This document shows positions 34,886 to 47,379 of a stretch of DNA of 64,000 nucleotides, piece after piece (position 1 is the first letter of the stretch; each line of letters opens with the position of its first letter). Location of the stretch: contig OX326956.1 in assembly GCA_946800325.1 (NCBI GenBank), forward strand, positions 37,169,082-37,233,081, given 5' to 3'. The translations under genes and the position numbers were made by a program. This DNA comes from Luzula sylvatica (Eukaryota; Streptophyta; Magnoliopsida; Poales; Juncaceae). The notes under the pieces are model-generated. The model was not told the origin of the DNA. It saw nothing but the letters and a program-made list of their open reading frames with translations, and searched no databases.

Positions 34886-35670
34886 ATGACAAAAATATAC
34901 AAAGAACCTCTTAAAAAATAAGCACACAAATAAAAGAATGTCAGAAATATCAAATACCCTTGGAAAATGATGAAAACATCATAAATACCGCTGTAGACCA
35001 AAAAATCACACCTAATTATAAAAAAACCGATTATAAAACTCAAATCGGGTACGTACAATATTACTGATTATAAGTGATACTGTAACTGTAACGATAGATT
35101 ATAAAACTGGTGTACACGAAAACTGGTACATACAAGAACTCAAAACTAGTACTGTGGTACATACAAGTACTGGTACACACAAAACTCAAAACCGATACAC
35201 ACAAAATTACTAATTAACCTTTAATTTATACAAATTAGCCCTAACTAACATAATCGTAACACAAAATAAAAACCCTAACTGGGATTATTGTAACACAAAA
35301 TAAAAATCGATAGTACAAAGTCATCTTATACTCGAAAATACAAATTAGCACAAAGTTCATCTTTCATTTTCTAAATCAACACTCTTCTTTGAAGAGAAGA
35401 GTAGCAGGGATTAGAGGTTTAAAGAGTTATGAAATTACCTTATGTTTGGCGAGAGATCTTCTATTTGGAGAGAGATTTGAGTCTTTGACGAGAGGCAAAC
35501 ATGTCTCTGTTGTGCTAGGAAGAGATTTCGGCAAGAGTGTCACGATCCATTCTTATCTCTAAATGTTCTTTTTATCTTTTGAAGGATACTTCGATCAAGC
35601 TTAATTAGGGTTGCGAAGAAGGAAGAGAAAGAGAAGGATGGAAGAGGATTGGAAGTGGCGAAGGATCGTG

Positions 35671-36059
35671 TGTTAGCACGATAGGAATCCTTTAGAGTTT
35701 ATTTCAATAAATCGGCCCATGGGCCAACTTGTTTATAGTAGATAGGTATTGGGCTTCACTCATACCTCTTTTGGATCTCTCCAGTTGTTAAACTGGAGAC
35801 AGTTGTTAAACTGGAGAGCTAGTTATTTTCCTTGAGTATAAAAACTTTCTTGTAATGAGATAATGAGATATGAAAAACAAAATGAAATTACTCTTCTTTA
35901 CTGTTCTTGAGTTCTTTTTAATGTTATTGTTTTTTTGTTGATTTAATTAGCATTTAAACAACCTCAGATTGGATCTTCCTTATAATATCTTGATCTAATC
36001 TCTCGACTTCTACCTCACACTCTCACATTTCTTCGTTATATCTCAACTTGAGTATAACA
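35671..36059 (+). repeat. Left LTR of the gypsy element
   Basis: TGTTAGCACG to GTATAACA, about 389 bp. It contains a TATA-like GAGTATAAAAACT (about 35834) followed by an AATGAGATAATGAGA stretch. It is directly upstream of the primer-binding site. Confidence 0.75.
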
Positions 36060-36107
36060 TTTGGTATCAGATTCGTTCGATCCAGCAAGCTTATCTCTGA
36101 TCTAGTC

Positions 36108-39100
36108 ATGGCTCACGCAGCTCCTCCAGTTCTTACTCGATCTAAAGCATGGAATATGGAAAAAACAAAAGAAGACAGTTCAAACTCAGTCAATGAAATA
36201 GACGAAATCACGCAAAAAAATGGAAACGCATGATGAGAAATTGAAGCAATTCTTCATGGAACAAGAGGAAAAACAGCAAAAGTTCAACTTGCAATTAGAT
36301 CATAAAATCAGTAAGCAGTTGGAACTTATCCAACAGCAAATCTCTCAAACTCTCTCCAAATCAAATACATCTCAAATTGAATCAAATGGAAACTCCACAC
36401 CTGGGGGGGGGGTCAGAAAATAGGTTCATCATCCCCAATCCCACTGAGGCCTCCTGATCTAGTGATCGATGGATCGCAACCTAGACCCAACCAACAACCA
36501 GTGAGCAACCCCGTACCTGTTCTTTCTCAGGGAGCTCCAACACTGAGTTTTGGTTGTCCAACCCTAGGAAACTTTCCACCCAACACTATCCATGGATCCA
36601 ACCCCATCCAAAACCCTATTTGGAATCACACTTCTGTGATCACCAAATTCAATCCCAACCACTCAACCAAACAAATTTCAGCAAATGCCATATCAACATT
36701 ACTCCATCCCATTACCAACTAGTCCTCATGTTCCAATCAATCCATACTTTCCCAATCAGCAGCTACCTAGACCGCAAATGCCACCATTTCAACAAACACC
36801 TTATCTGCAACAGCCACAAATCCCATATCAACACCCAACTAGAGTGGACTTCCCCACTTTTGATGGATTCAATCCAAGAGGATGGATTCAGAAATGTGAA
36901 TTTTTCTTTCACATTTATCAAGTACCAGAAACATTCAAGGTCAGGATGGCCGCCATGCACCTACAAAAGAAATCCGAACTTGGTTTCAAGGAGTATTACT
37001 CCCAAAACCTTACATGAATTGGCCCACCATGATAGAAGAAATTATCGAGCGATTTGAAAACCAAGACGCCACGATAATCCAACAAATCAAAAACCTGCGA
37101 CAAAAAGGATCTGTCGAAGAATACAGGTCACAATTTGAAGAGATGAAAGGGGTGCTACTCAGGGACCATCCATCATTTGATGAGGCTTATTTTCTCCACA
37201 TCTTCCTAGGGGGACTGCAAGAGGAAATCAGGGTTTCAGTGGAAGCAGTAGATCCAAAAACCCTGAAACAAGCAATCAAATTAGCCAAAAAACAAGAAAC
37301 AGTTTACAATTCATGGCTCAAAATTCCAAAAAATAATTTTAAACCTTATAAAAAGAGTAACTCAGCGACCACTGTTCCAGGAGAAGAATACTGTTACAAG
37401 TGCAAGGAGCCTAATTGGGTACCAGGTCATATATGCAAAAATCCAGTTTTACACACCCTCGAAATTTCACCAGAAGAACAAGAGGAGAAAGGTGATCTAG
37501 AAGAAGAGGAATTAATTCAAGCAATTCAGTCACTTCCTCAAGAAGAAGTGGAAAGGGTAAATCTGTCATTAGCATCGGTAAAAGGGGATTCTCAAACTGA
37601 ACCTTTCAAATTAAGGGGTACCATCAATGGTAAAAATGTCTCCATGTTAATCGATAATGGCAGCACCACAAGCTTCATTGATGAATATGTGGCCAAAGCT
37701 ACCAATCTCTTAATCAAACCAACACATCCAATCATTGTTACGGTTGCAAATGGTAACACAGTCAAGTGTGACTCGTGTGCTGAAGATGTACAATGGGGCA
37801 TTCAAGGATACCTTTTCAAATCAAACCTCAAACTCATGAAATTAGGGGCTTATGACGTGATATTGGGGAGTGACTGGATACAGGGTATTGGACCCATGTA
37901 TCTAGACTTGCAAAACAAAACCATCGAATTTCAATGGGGTAACCAGAAGGTAACCCTGAATGGAGATAAAGGGACAGGCGACTCAAAATCGAAGATCACA
38001 CAAACTCAAATGCTTTGCATGATCAGGGCTATGGAGAACATTGAGACTGCTAATCAGGTATTAATACCTGCAGAAATTCAATGTTTACTAACAAAGTATG
38101 AAACATTATTTCAGGAACCAACTAAATTACCCCCTCGCAGATCCCATGACCATGCTATACCACTCAAAACTGGTTCTGAACCAGTAAATCTCAGACCATA
38201 TATACATATATTCTAATGCCCAAAAAGAAGTCATCGAAACAATAATCGACGAATTATTAACCAACAAAATAATAAACCCTAGCCAAAGCCCATATGCTGT
38301 ACCAGCATTATTAGTCAAGAAAAAAGATGGAGGCTGGAGAATGTGTGTGGATTACCGAAAACTTAATGCTCAAACAGTTAAGAACAAATACCCAATACCA
38401 GTAATTGAAGAACTACTGGATGAATTGAAAGGAGCCACTGTGTTCTCGAAAATTGATCTTCGATCTGGCTATCACCAGATAAGGATGAGAGAAGGAGAAG
38501 AGTATAAAACAATATTCAGAACTCATCGAGGCCATTACCAGTTTAATGTCATGCCATTTGGTCTGACAAACGCTCCCACAACTTTTCAAGCTGCCATGAA
38601 TGAGACATTCAGCGATAAACTGAGAAAGGGGTATTAATTTTCTTTGATGATATACTAATTTATAGTAAGGATATGGGTTCTCACATTTCCTTACTTAATG
38701 AGGTATTTTCCTTAATGGAACAACACCAATTGTTTGCCAAACACAGCAAGTGTGCCTTTGGTGTTAAACAAATAGCATATTTAGGGCACATTATCTCTCA
38801 AGAAGGAGTAGCAACAGATAACGACAAAATCGAAGCTATGGTTAACTGGCCCAAACCCAAGAGTTTAAAACAATTATGAGGGTTCTTAGGCCTTACAGGC
38901 TATTATCGGCGATTTGTCAGAAATTATGGGAGTATAAGCAAACCTCTAACTGAATTATTGAAAAAAGGGCTTTTGGATGGAATGAGTCAGCAAAAATGGC
39001 TTTTGAAACCCTAAAAAAGGCCATGGTCTCAACACCGGTACTTCAAATGCCAGACTTTTCTAAACCTTTTATCATAGAAACTGATGCTTCCTATACAGGA

Positions 39101-40146
39101 ATTGGTGCAGTGCTCTCGCAAGAAAGAAAACATATAGCCTTTCTTAGTAAGGCTTTGGGACCCAAAGGGAGAAGCCTATCCACCTACGAAAAAGAACTTT
39201 TAGCGGTTCTGATGGCCATTCAAAAATGGAAGCATTATTTGCAAAATGGCCCATTTATTATCAGGACTGACCATGAATCGTTAAAATACCTTCTAGAACA
39301 AAGGCTCAACCACCCTATGCAACATAAAGCTTTAACAAAGCTTTTTGGATTAGATTATAAGATCGAATATAAGAAGGGAACACTTAATCGCGTCGCAGAT
39401 GCCCTCAGTAGAAGAAACCCTAATAATGATCAAACTCAATTACTAGCCCTCATCTCTGAACTTGAACCCAAATGGTTGCAGCGAGTCAGACATTCTTATC
39501 ATTCGGATCAATTGGCGCAGGATATTCAATCCAGGCTGAGCAAGAATGATTCCAATCTCAAACATTGGACAATTGAGAATGGTATCATTAAAAGAAAAGG
39601 GAGAATGTATGTGGGAGAAAATGCAGAATTAAGAAAAGAATTAGTGCTGGAAATCCATGGTTCTCCAAATGGAGGCCACTCCGGTATCACTGTGACTTAT
39701 CACAGAGTTAAAAAACATTTTTACTGGCCCCAGCTTAAGAAGATCATTGAATTAATGGTGAAGGAATGTGACATCTGTCAAATGAATAAACATGAAAATG
39801 TGTCTAGTCCCGATTTATTACAACCTCTACCCATCCCATATACACCTTGGACAGACATTTCTATGGAATTCATCGAAGGTCTGCCTAAATCAGAAGGAGA
39901 GGAGGTTATATTGGTAATAGTCGATATACTCACTAAGTATTCTCATTTCCTAACCCTAGCCCACCCATTTTCTGCCATGGATGTAGCTAAATTGTTTATG
40001 AAAGAGATATACAAGAATCATGGTATATATGCCTCAGCGAATTATCTCTGACAGAGACAAGATTTTCACCAGTAATCTTTGGAAAGAATTATTCAAACTT
40101 TTAGGGTCCTCGTTGCAATATTCCACATCTTATCACCCCCAGACAG
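36108..40146 (+). pseudogene. Gypsy gag-pol, broken by several frameshifts and a stop
   Basis: The start is at 36108 (MAHAAPPVLTRSKAW). Gag is split over several frames before 37014. The frame 37014-38216 holds the end of gag (QFEEMKG and FLGGLQEEIR), a zinc knuckle CYKCKEPNWVPGHIC and a protease with LIDNGSTTSFID. Reverse transcriptase follows from about 38280: [21 protein letters not shown] and [10 protein letters not shown] frame slip near 38630 occurs just before the FFDDILIYS catalytic block, and a TGA lies at 38877. RNase H and integrase are in 38996-40051: IIETDASYTGIGAVLSQE, a GGHSG and DICQMNK zinc region, and a frame slip near 40025. At least five lesions show an old, inactive copy. 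Confidence 0.85.
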
Positions 40147-41875
40147 TGAAGGAAATAATGCCCTAGGCTGAATGAAATAATGCCCTGGGCTTAACTAAAT
40201 AATACCTTAGGCTGAACTGTTCAGTTTGTATGTAAACGAATGATCATTATTATTTATGTTTGTTAATCTAATATTTTAATATTGAATTAAAGTTTCATTT
40301 AATACGTGTACTGGTTATTTAACATATTTAGGAATATGTGAATAAGCCTTGAATTGTATCACTAGTTTATACATCATCATAATATGTGATTATGGTAGTA
40401 AAACTGTATCAATGAACGTAATACGATTCTAAATGTCCCTGGTCATATATATGATGTATATAGAGATATACATGTCTAAGGAAATAGAATATATATGTAC
40501 ACCAGTATATTCGCATATGAGATGATTATGTTTTACTGATCATGGACATGGAATACATAGAGATGTAGTGATGTCAAATATGAAATATAGATATGTATTA
40601 GAGACTACATATTGGACTGACCAACTTATGAGAATATACATGGTTATTGTCATTATATATATTCTCATAAACAAATAGAATTTTAGTTCTTTGACCTGAG
40701 GTTATCATTAGATTTCTCACCTGTGAATTGTGATACTTAGATATGTTTCTTTGTTATCTTTAACCGGGTAATCAAGATCATCATTGGGTATTACATGAAG
40801 CATGTTGGAGGATGTGAATAACCAAGATGGAAGTTGTTCCTTTCATGATTGAAAGAGATATCTCTCAGGGCCCCCTGATGAATTAGGATTGAAGGAAATG
40901 CGTGGCCACGCTCAATAAGATTAACATGTGTTGTTAATACTAATTGAACATTCAATCTAATTCTATATCGGGAAAGAGTTAAGTTGATTTAGAAAGGATG
41001 ACATTTGACCATGTCTTTGATCAACAGATATCGTATGAACAAGAGAGCTAGTAATTTGTCTATTTGATAAATAGGTTATGATCACAAATCATTTATTTAA
41101 TTTGGGTAGTCATAATGCCTTGCTAGAGGCCAATTATGATTTGCATATTTAAATAGAGATTTAATATGCTGCCAACATTAAATAAACCTATAGGGTCACA
41201 CACAAAGACAAGTTCGGACTGGACACAGAAAATCAAACGAGGATATTATTCTGTTTGAACGAGGATATTATTCTGTTCGAACAGAAAGGTGTAAAGCATT
41301 AATTGAATGCTACATGCATGTATGGATGCATGGTATTAAATTCAGGATATTATTCATTTGATGAATTTACTTTGTGAGCATTGGATGCCACAAAAGTGGT
41401 TGGAAGTCTAAGAGTTTTCCACTTGAATTAATACACACCAAACCTCTTCATAAATAAGATAGATTCACTCAATCTCTTAGTGCAGAATTTTACACTAAAA
41501 AATTTCGAATTTGGAGAGTGAAAGAAAAGAGAAAATAGTTTTCTTAGAGAGAAAGAAAAGAGTGAAGCTTGGCATAATTTCTTTGTGAAAGAAAAGAGAA
41601 GCCAAGCAGATTTTCTGAAGGGAGTAAGGATCCGACTAGCATCGGAGGTCTTCACATCCAGTCTAGATGAGTCGCGTGTGGATACCGATAGATGGTGGTG
41701 CCGGTTTGAGCACACCAACGTGATCTCTGCAAGCTTCCTTCAACCAGCTTTGAACTAAATCTGAGGTGAAATTTTTGAAACTCTTCCTTCGTATCTAATT
41801 AGCGATACACAGATCCATGGCAAAAGGGGTTCGGGTAAGTTCCGCTGTGCAATATGCATGCCCGAATTCCTAACA
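40147..41875 (+). repeat. Left LTR of the copia element (complete)
   Basis: TGAAGGAAATAATGCC to TTCCTAACA. The 5' tip contains three near copies of AATAATGCCCTRGGCT/AATACCTTAGGCT. Near 41240-41290 it carries the GAACGAGGATATTATTCTG word that is repeated again in the leader. Confidence 0.9.
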
Positions 41876-41894
41876 GTGGTATCAGAGCCACGTG

Positions 41895-43396
41895 TATCGT
41901 TTATTAGATCGATTTAGTATATTAGATGTACTAGTTTAGAGTTTCTGAGAATTATAAAACTACATATGTATTTTGATTGATATTATGCATAAGAAGGTGC
42001 ACTGTCTCGAGCAGGGTATTATTGCATGAGATGCAAGATGTTATTCTGTTTGAACGAGGATATTATTCTGTTCAAACAGAAATGTACACTGTCTCACGCT
42101 GAGATTTACTGCATAAGATGCGGGATATTATTGCATGAGATGCAGGATATTATTGCATGAGATGCCGGATATAATTCTGTTTGAACGAGGATATTATTCT
42201 GTTCAAACAGAAGGTGCACTGTCTCACGCTGAGATTTATTGCATAAGATGCAGGATATTATTGCATGAGATGCAGGATATTATTCTGGTCTCACGTAGAG
42301 ATTATTGCATATGTATTAGTCGAAATGTATATATGTATTTTATAATTCAACGATATATGATATAGCATGGCCAAAACTTTGTGTTGTGATTGAATGATGT
42401 GATTGCATGTTGTAAATTTAATTTATGGCGACCGGTGAGTTGTCCAAGTTGTAAATTTAATTTATGGCGACCGGTGAGTTGTCCATGTTGTAAAAGTAGA
42501 ATAGGTTGTTATTTTATTTAAATGAAGATGAAGGAGTTCATCGACGCAACTATTCTCAAGATGAAGGAGTTCATCGCCACAAGCAATCACAAGATGAAGG
42601 AGTTCATCATCACAACCGATCACATGATGAAGAAGCTCACCACCATAACCGGTCACATAATGAAGGAGTTCATTGGCACATCCGCCGTTATAATGAAAGA
42701 GTTCATTATAAGTAATTAATTAGAGATATTTATAGTGGCTTATGAAGATCATGGTCATGCTATATCATTTAATTATTCTGTGATGTGTGATGTGATATGC
42801 TTATACATGTGATAAATAAATTAGAAATCCCTCTACTAATTATTAAGTTGAGAAAATGCCTCCCATATTCTGAAATTCTCAGGGCCTTTATATCACTCAC
42901 ATGGGTCATGCCAAAGCTGGGTGTGTGAGCTTATATAGTTGGCGGGAGAATATGCATTGATTAATTACCAACATAGGTCATGCCAAAGCTGGGTGTGTTG
43001 GTAGATTAATTGGATGATAATCAGTTATGGTTAGTACTTAACTAAGTAGCAAGTCGGACTTGAACTTAGGGCATAAGATGAGATATGTACACACGTGGAT
43101 TTTGAGTTGGACTCAAAAACCACGATCTCATAAATGATCTCAAGAGTTGCATGGAGATGCAATTGGATTTGATCCTACCTAAATAACAGAATTCTGAGAC
43201 GAGCCAAAGCACGCTTAGGATTTTGTGAAATATGGATCTTGAGCCACTATGGTACATGTAGTTGGAATGTATCCGAACCAACACAGTGAGGGTTGTTGAT
43301 TTGATAAAAATAGTGGGAGTATTTTAAATGAACTAAAACATAAATGTTATCATCTATAAATGTATTAATTTTGCACATTTTATTCCATGTAGAAAA
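41895..43396 (+). other. Copia untranslated leader with internal repeats
   Basis: About 1.5 kb separates the primer-binding site from the polyprotein. It contains repeated modules (GAGATGCAGGATATTATTGC, TGTTTGAACGAGGATATTAT and CTGTCTCACGCTGAGATTTA around 41995-42300) and a 35-bp direct repeat with AATTTATGGCGACCGGTGAG at 42421 and 42456. A 33-bp repeat array is listed separately. Direct GGTCATGCCAAAGCTGGGTG words lie at 42904 and 42977. Confidence 0.75.
42522..42719 (+). repeat. 33-bp tandem array encoding a 65-aa MKEFI repeat frame
   Basis: Six imperfect 33-bp units (AAGATGAAGGAGTTCATC core) keep an ATG-started frame of 65 codons open (MKEFI-x6 units), ending in TAA at 42719. Because the unit is a multiple of three and lacks stops, a second plus frame and one minus frame are also open across it. 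It lies about 680 bp upstream of the copia polyprotein start, so it could be an upstream ORF, but coding is unproven. Confidence 0.7.
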
Positions 43397-46300
43397 ATGT
43401 CCTCAAACAGTTTAAATTTGCGATCTCTCCTTGAGAAGGAGAAGTTGAATGGTAAAAACTTTCTGGATTGGGAACGAAATCTAAGAATTGTTCTTAGGGC
43501 CGAACATAAGGGTTATGTTCTTGATGAGCCTCTCCCAACTGAAGAACCACCAGCAGATGCTGACCATGTGGACCAAGAATACTATGAAAAGTTCATAGAT
43601 GATGATGTTGAAGTAACTTGTCTCATGTTGGCTACTATGTCATCGGATCTTCAAAAGCAGTTTGTTGATTCGCATGCATATGTTATGAACAGACAGCTCA
43701 AGGAAATGTTCCAAGAGCAAGCCAGACTTGAGAGGTTTAACACCCACAAGGCGTTGTTCAACTGCAAAATGGCCCATGGTACATCTGTGAGTGCGCATGT
43801 TTTGAAGATGAAAGGATATGTCGATCATCTTGAGAAACTAGGTGCGAAAGTCAGCCATGAGATGGAAACTGACTTGATTCTTGAGTCCTTGACTCCGAAT
43901 TTCGCACAGTTTGTTTCAAACTACAACATGCACTCTATGGATAAAACAATACCGGAATTACATGGTATGCTCAAGAATTTTGAGGCTACCAATAAGTCCG
44001 GAGACTTCAAAGCATCCGATGCCAACAAAGTTTTGATGGTTCAAAAGGGAAAGTTCAAGAAGAAGTTCAAAGGCAAGAACAATGGTAAAGGCAAGGTGTT
44101 GCCCAAACCAAAGATCAAGAAATCTGAACCGACCACTTGTTTCCATTGTCATAAGGATGGCCATTGGAAAAGAAACTGCCCACTTTACTTGGAAGAAGTA
44201 AAGAAGAAGAAAGCAGTGTCAGCAAGTGCCTCAGGTATTGAAATTAATTTATCTACTTTGTCAAACTGGGTATTAGATACCGGATGTGGTACTCACATAT
44301 GTAAAGATGTGCAGGCACTACGAAGTAGAAGAAAATTAGCTAAAGGAGAAATGGACCTACGCGTGGGAAATGGAGCAAGAGTTGCTGCATTAGCCGTAGG
44401 AGATTATCATTTAACTTTACCTAATGGATTTGTATTAGAATTGAACAATTGTTGTTATGTACCTGTTATGAACAGGAATATTATTTCTATTTCAAGATTA
44501 GCTTTGGATGGTTATAAATTTATTATAGAAGATAATAATTGTACTATCCGTAAAGGAGAAATTTTCTATGGAAATATTTTATTAGAAAATGGTCTCTACG
44601 TGCTAGATCTGAATAATTACAAATCCATATATAATATCAATACCGAAAGGACAGTGTCTAATGTTGATAATCAAACCTACTTTTGGCATTGTCATTTAGG
44701 CCATATAAATGAGAAACGCATTTCTAAACTCCATACTGATGGACTTTTAGACTCATTTGATATGAGATCATATGAGACATGTGAGTCTTGTTTATTAGGC
44801 AAGATGACTAAGAAACCTTTCTCAAATGTTGGAGAAAGATCAAGTGATTTGTTGGAGCTCATACATACTGATGTATGTGGCCCAATGAGCATGGAAGCCA
44901 GAGGAGGTTATAGATACTTCATTACTTTTACTGATGACTATAGTAGATATGGATTTATCTACTTAATGAGGCAAAAGTCAGAATCGTTTGAAAGGTTCAA
45001 AGATTTTAAGAATGAAGTAGAGAATCAACTAGGCAAGAAAATAAAGGCCATTCGATCTGATCGAGGTGGTGAATATTTGAGCCAAGATTTTGATGACTAT
45101 CTAAGAGATTGTGGAATTGTTTCACAATTAACTCCACCCGGTACACCTCAATGGAATGGTGTTTCCGAGAGGAGAAATCGTACCTTGTTGGACATGGTTC
45201 GATCAATGCTGAGTCAAACTGATGTCCCGAAATCGTTTTGGGGTTATGCCATTGAAACAGCCGCATTCATACTGAATAGAATTCCATCTAAATCCGTAGA
45301 AAAGACTCCATATGAGATATGGAGAGGAAGAACTCCGAGTTTGTCTTTTCTGAAAATTTGGGGTTGCGAGGCATATGTTAAACGCATGATGTCAGATAAG
45401 CTTGGACCCAAATCGGATAAATGTTTATTCGTGGGATATCCTAAGGAAACTAAAGGGTATTACTTTTACATCCCCTCTGAAAATAAGATTTTCGTAGCTA
45501 GAAATGGAGCATTCTTAGAGAAGGAGTTCATTTTCAAGAGAGCTAGTGGGAGTAAGGTTGATCTTGAAGAAGTTCAAGATTCCCAAACTAGAAATGAACA
45601 TGAGATGGAAGATGTTTCAGGTTCACCAAATGTTGGAGAATCAGAAAATGTGACACAAGAACCACCACGTAGATCTAGTAGGAATCGTCAGGAGCCCGAG
45701 AGATATGGATTTCTCGTGACTAATGATGATGATATGTTGGCCATAGATGATGAACCAACATCCTACGAAGATGCTATGATGAGTGAAGATTCGCAGAAAT
45801 GGCAAGATGCCATGAATCTCGAGATACAATCCATGTATGACAATCAAGTTTGGAACTTGATTGATCCACCTGAAGGATTAAAAACCATTGGGTGTAAGTG
45901 GGTTTTCAAGAAGAAAACTGACATGGAAGGTAAGGTGCATACTTACAAAGCACGACTTGTGGCGAAAGGTTTCAAGCACACTCATGGTATAGACTATGAT
46001 GAAACGTTTTCGCCCGTGGCCATGCTTAAGTCTATAAGAATTCTACTTGCCATAGCCGCATATTATGACTATGAAATATGGCAAATGGATGTCAAAACTG
46101 TTTTCCTTAACGGGAACTTGAACGAGGATGTATACATGATACAACCCGAGGATTTTTTCGATCCAAAGAATTCTAAGAAAGTATGCAAGCTTCAAAAGTC
46201 TTTTTATGGTTTGAAGCAGGCATCTCGAAGTTGGAATCTTCGTTTTGATGAAGTAATCAAGGATTATGGTTTCATCAAGAATGTGGAAGAAGTTTGTGTA

Positions 46301-47335
46301 TACAAGAAATTCAGTGGGAGTGCACATGTATTCTTAGTTCTTTATGTGGATGACATATTGCTCATTGGCAATGATATACCTATGCTATTAAGTGTTAAGA
46401 AATATTTGGGGAATCAATTTTCAATGAAAGACCTAGGAGAAGCAGCCTATATATTAGGCATAAAGATTTATAGAGATAGATCAAGGAAGCTTCTAGGTCT
46501 GAGTCAAAGTACATACATTGACAAGGTATTGAAGAGGTTCAATATGCAAGATTCCAAAAGAGGATCCTTGCCAATGTCGCATGGTATCTCGTTAGATAAA
46601 TCTCAATGTCCGACATCGAGAGATGAACGAGAACGAATGAATAGAGTGCCATATGCTTCGGCAATTGGATCTATTATGTATGCGATGATATGTACTAGAC
46701 CAGATGTGTCATATGCATTAAGTGTAACAAGCAGATACCAATCAGATCCAGGTGAGAGTCACTGGATTGCAGTAAAGAATATTCTTAAGTACTTGAGAAG
46801 GACTAAAGATGTATTCTTAATCTATGGAGGTTTGGAAAGTGAGCTGGTGATAAAGGGTTATACCGATGCTAGCTTTCAAACCTGCATAGATGATTTTAGA
46901 TCGCAAAGTGGTTATGTATTCTGTTTGAACGGAGGAGCAGTTGTTTGGAAAAGTTCCAAACAGCAAACTGTCGCAGATTCTACAACGGAAGCGGAGTATA
47001 TAGCAGCTTCAGAAGCAGCTAAGGAAGCTGTTTGGATCAAGAAATTTGTGGCAGAACTAGGTGTAGTTCCAAGTGTATTGGACCCTGTGACTCTCTTTTG
47101 TGATAACAATGGAGCAATTGCTCAATCTAGGGAGCCAAGGTCACACCATAGATACAAGCACATACTTCGGCATTTTCATCTAATTCGAGAGATAATAGAG
47201 AGAGGAGACGTGAATGTGTGCAAAATTCCAACTAATGATAATATAGCTGATCCGTTTACTAAGCCGCTCTCGATAGCGAAACATGATCGTCATGCTAGAG
47301 CTATTGGTTTGGATTACCTCAGAGAAGAGAGTTGA
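43397..47335 (+). CDS. Ty1/copia gag-pol polyprotein, 1312 aa, intact
   Basis: One uninterrupted frame. Gag is followed by a CCHC knuckle (CFHCHKDGHWKRNC, about 247-260). Then come protease with LDTG (about 292), GAG-pre-integrase (HLGH and CESCLLGK) and integrase (HTDVCGP, SDRGGEY, NGVSERRNRT). Reverse transcriptase starts near 830 (WVFKKK, LVAKGF, MDVKTVFLNG) with the catalytic YVDD near 982. RNase H has YTDASFQ, ADSTTEAEY and LFCDNNGA (about 1155-1250). The integrase-before-reverse-transcriptase order defines Ty1/copia. All catalytic residues I looked for are present; MDVKTVFLNG has Val where Ala is usual. Role: packaging, reverse transcription and integration of the element. It could still supply proteins in trans even though its own right LTR is truncated. 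Confidence 0.92.
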   Translation: MSSNSLNLRSLLEKEKLNGKNFLDWERNLRIVLRAEHKGYVLDEPLPTEEPPADADHVDQEYYEKFIDDDVEVTCLMLATMSSDLQKQFVDSHAYVMNRQLKEMFQEQARLERFNTHKALFNCKMAHGTSVSAHVLKMKGYVDHLEKLGAKVSHEMETDLILESLTPNFAQFVSNYNMHSMDKTIPELHGMLKNFEATNKSGDFKASDANKVLMVQKGKFKKKFKGKNNGKGKVLPKPKIKKSEPTTCFHCHKDGHWKRNCPLYLEEVKKKKAVSASASGIEINLSTLSNWVLDTGCGTHICKDVQALRSRRKLAKGEMDLRVGNGARVAALAVGDYHLTLPNGFVLELNNCCYVPVMNRNIISISRLALDGYKFIIEDNNCTIRKGEIFYGNILLENGLYVLDLNNYKSIYNINTERTVSNVDNQTYFWHCHLGHINEKRISKLHTDGLLDSFDMRSYETCESCLLGKMTKKPFSNVGERSSDLLELIHTDVCGPMSMEARGGYRYFITFTDDYSRYGFIYLMRQKSESFERFKDFKNEVENQLGKKIKAIRSDRGGEYLSQDFDDYLRDCGIVSQLTPPGTPQWNGVSERRNRTLLDMVRSMLSQTDVPKSFWGYAIETAAFILNRIPSKSVEKTPYEIWRGRTPSLSFLKIWGCEAYVKRMMSDKLGPKSDKCLFVGYPKETKGYYFYIPSENKIFVARNGAFLEKEFIFKRASGSKVDLEEVQDSQTRNEHEMEDVSGSPNVGESENVTQEPPRRSSRNRQEPERYGFLVTNDDDMLAIDDEPTSYEDAMMSEDSQKWQDAMNLEIQSMYDNQVWNLIDPPEGLKTIGCKWVFKKKTDMEGKVHTYKARLVAKGFKHTHGIDYDETFSPVAMLKSIRILLAIAAYYDYEIWQMDVKTVFLNGNLNEDVYMIQPEDFFDPKNSKKVCKLQKSFYGLKQASRSWNLRFDEVIKDYGFIKNVEEVCVYKKFSGSAHVFLVLYVDDILLIGNDIPMLLSVKKYLGNQFSMKDLGEAAYILGIKIYRDRSRKLLGLSQSTYIDKVLKRFNMQDSKRGSLPMSHGISLDKSQCPTSRDERERMNRVPYASAIGSIMYAMICTRPDVSYALSVTSRYQSDPGESHWIAVKNILKYLRRTKDVFLIYGGLESELVIKGYTDASFQTCIDDFRSQSGYVFCLNGGAVVWKSSKQQTVADSTTEAEYIAASEAAKEAVWIKKFVAELGVVPSVLDPVTLFCDNNGAIAQSREPRSHHRYKHILRHFHLIREIIERGDVNVCKIPTNDNIADPFTKPLSIAKHDRHARAIGLDYLREES

Positions 47336-47379
47336 GTGTGTATTATTAGTATCAGTTCACCCTAGTGCAAGTGGGAGAC

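Larger units (their letters stand above)
32287..35670. other. Intergenic region, low-complexity and repeat-rich
   Basis: It contains the hairpin-bearing repeats (32685-33900), TTCGTATT-rich DNA up to about 34550, a GAT microsatellite (34718-34885) and then ordinary AT-rich DNA to 35670. Several open frames here are only low-complexity translations (His/Ser or Phe/Ile/Tyr-rich). No supported gene. Confidence 0.5.
35671..40146 (+). mobile_element. Degenerate Ty3/gypsy LTR retrotransposon, cut by a copia insertion
   Basis: The left LTR (35671-36059) is followed by a primer-binding site TGGTATCAGATT (36062-36073). A coding region then reads gag, protease, reverse transcriptase, RNase H, integrase, the Ty3/gypsy gene order. 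The element stops in the integrase core, just after the HPQT block, where the copia element begins (40147). The rest of integrase and the right LTR are not found on the far side, because the copia's own right end is truncated. Confidence 0.88.

Noticed and set aside
34665..35058. His/Ser-rich frames
   Set aside because: Translations of the GAT microsatellite.
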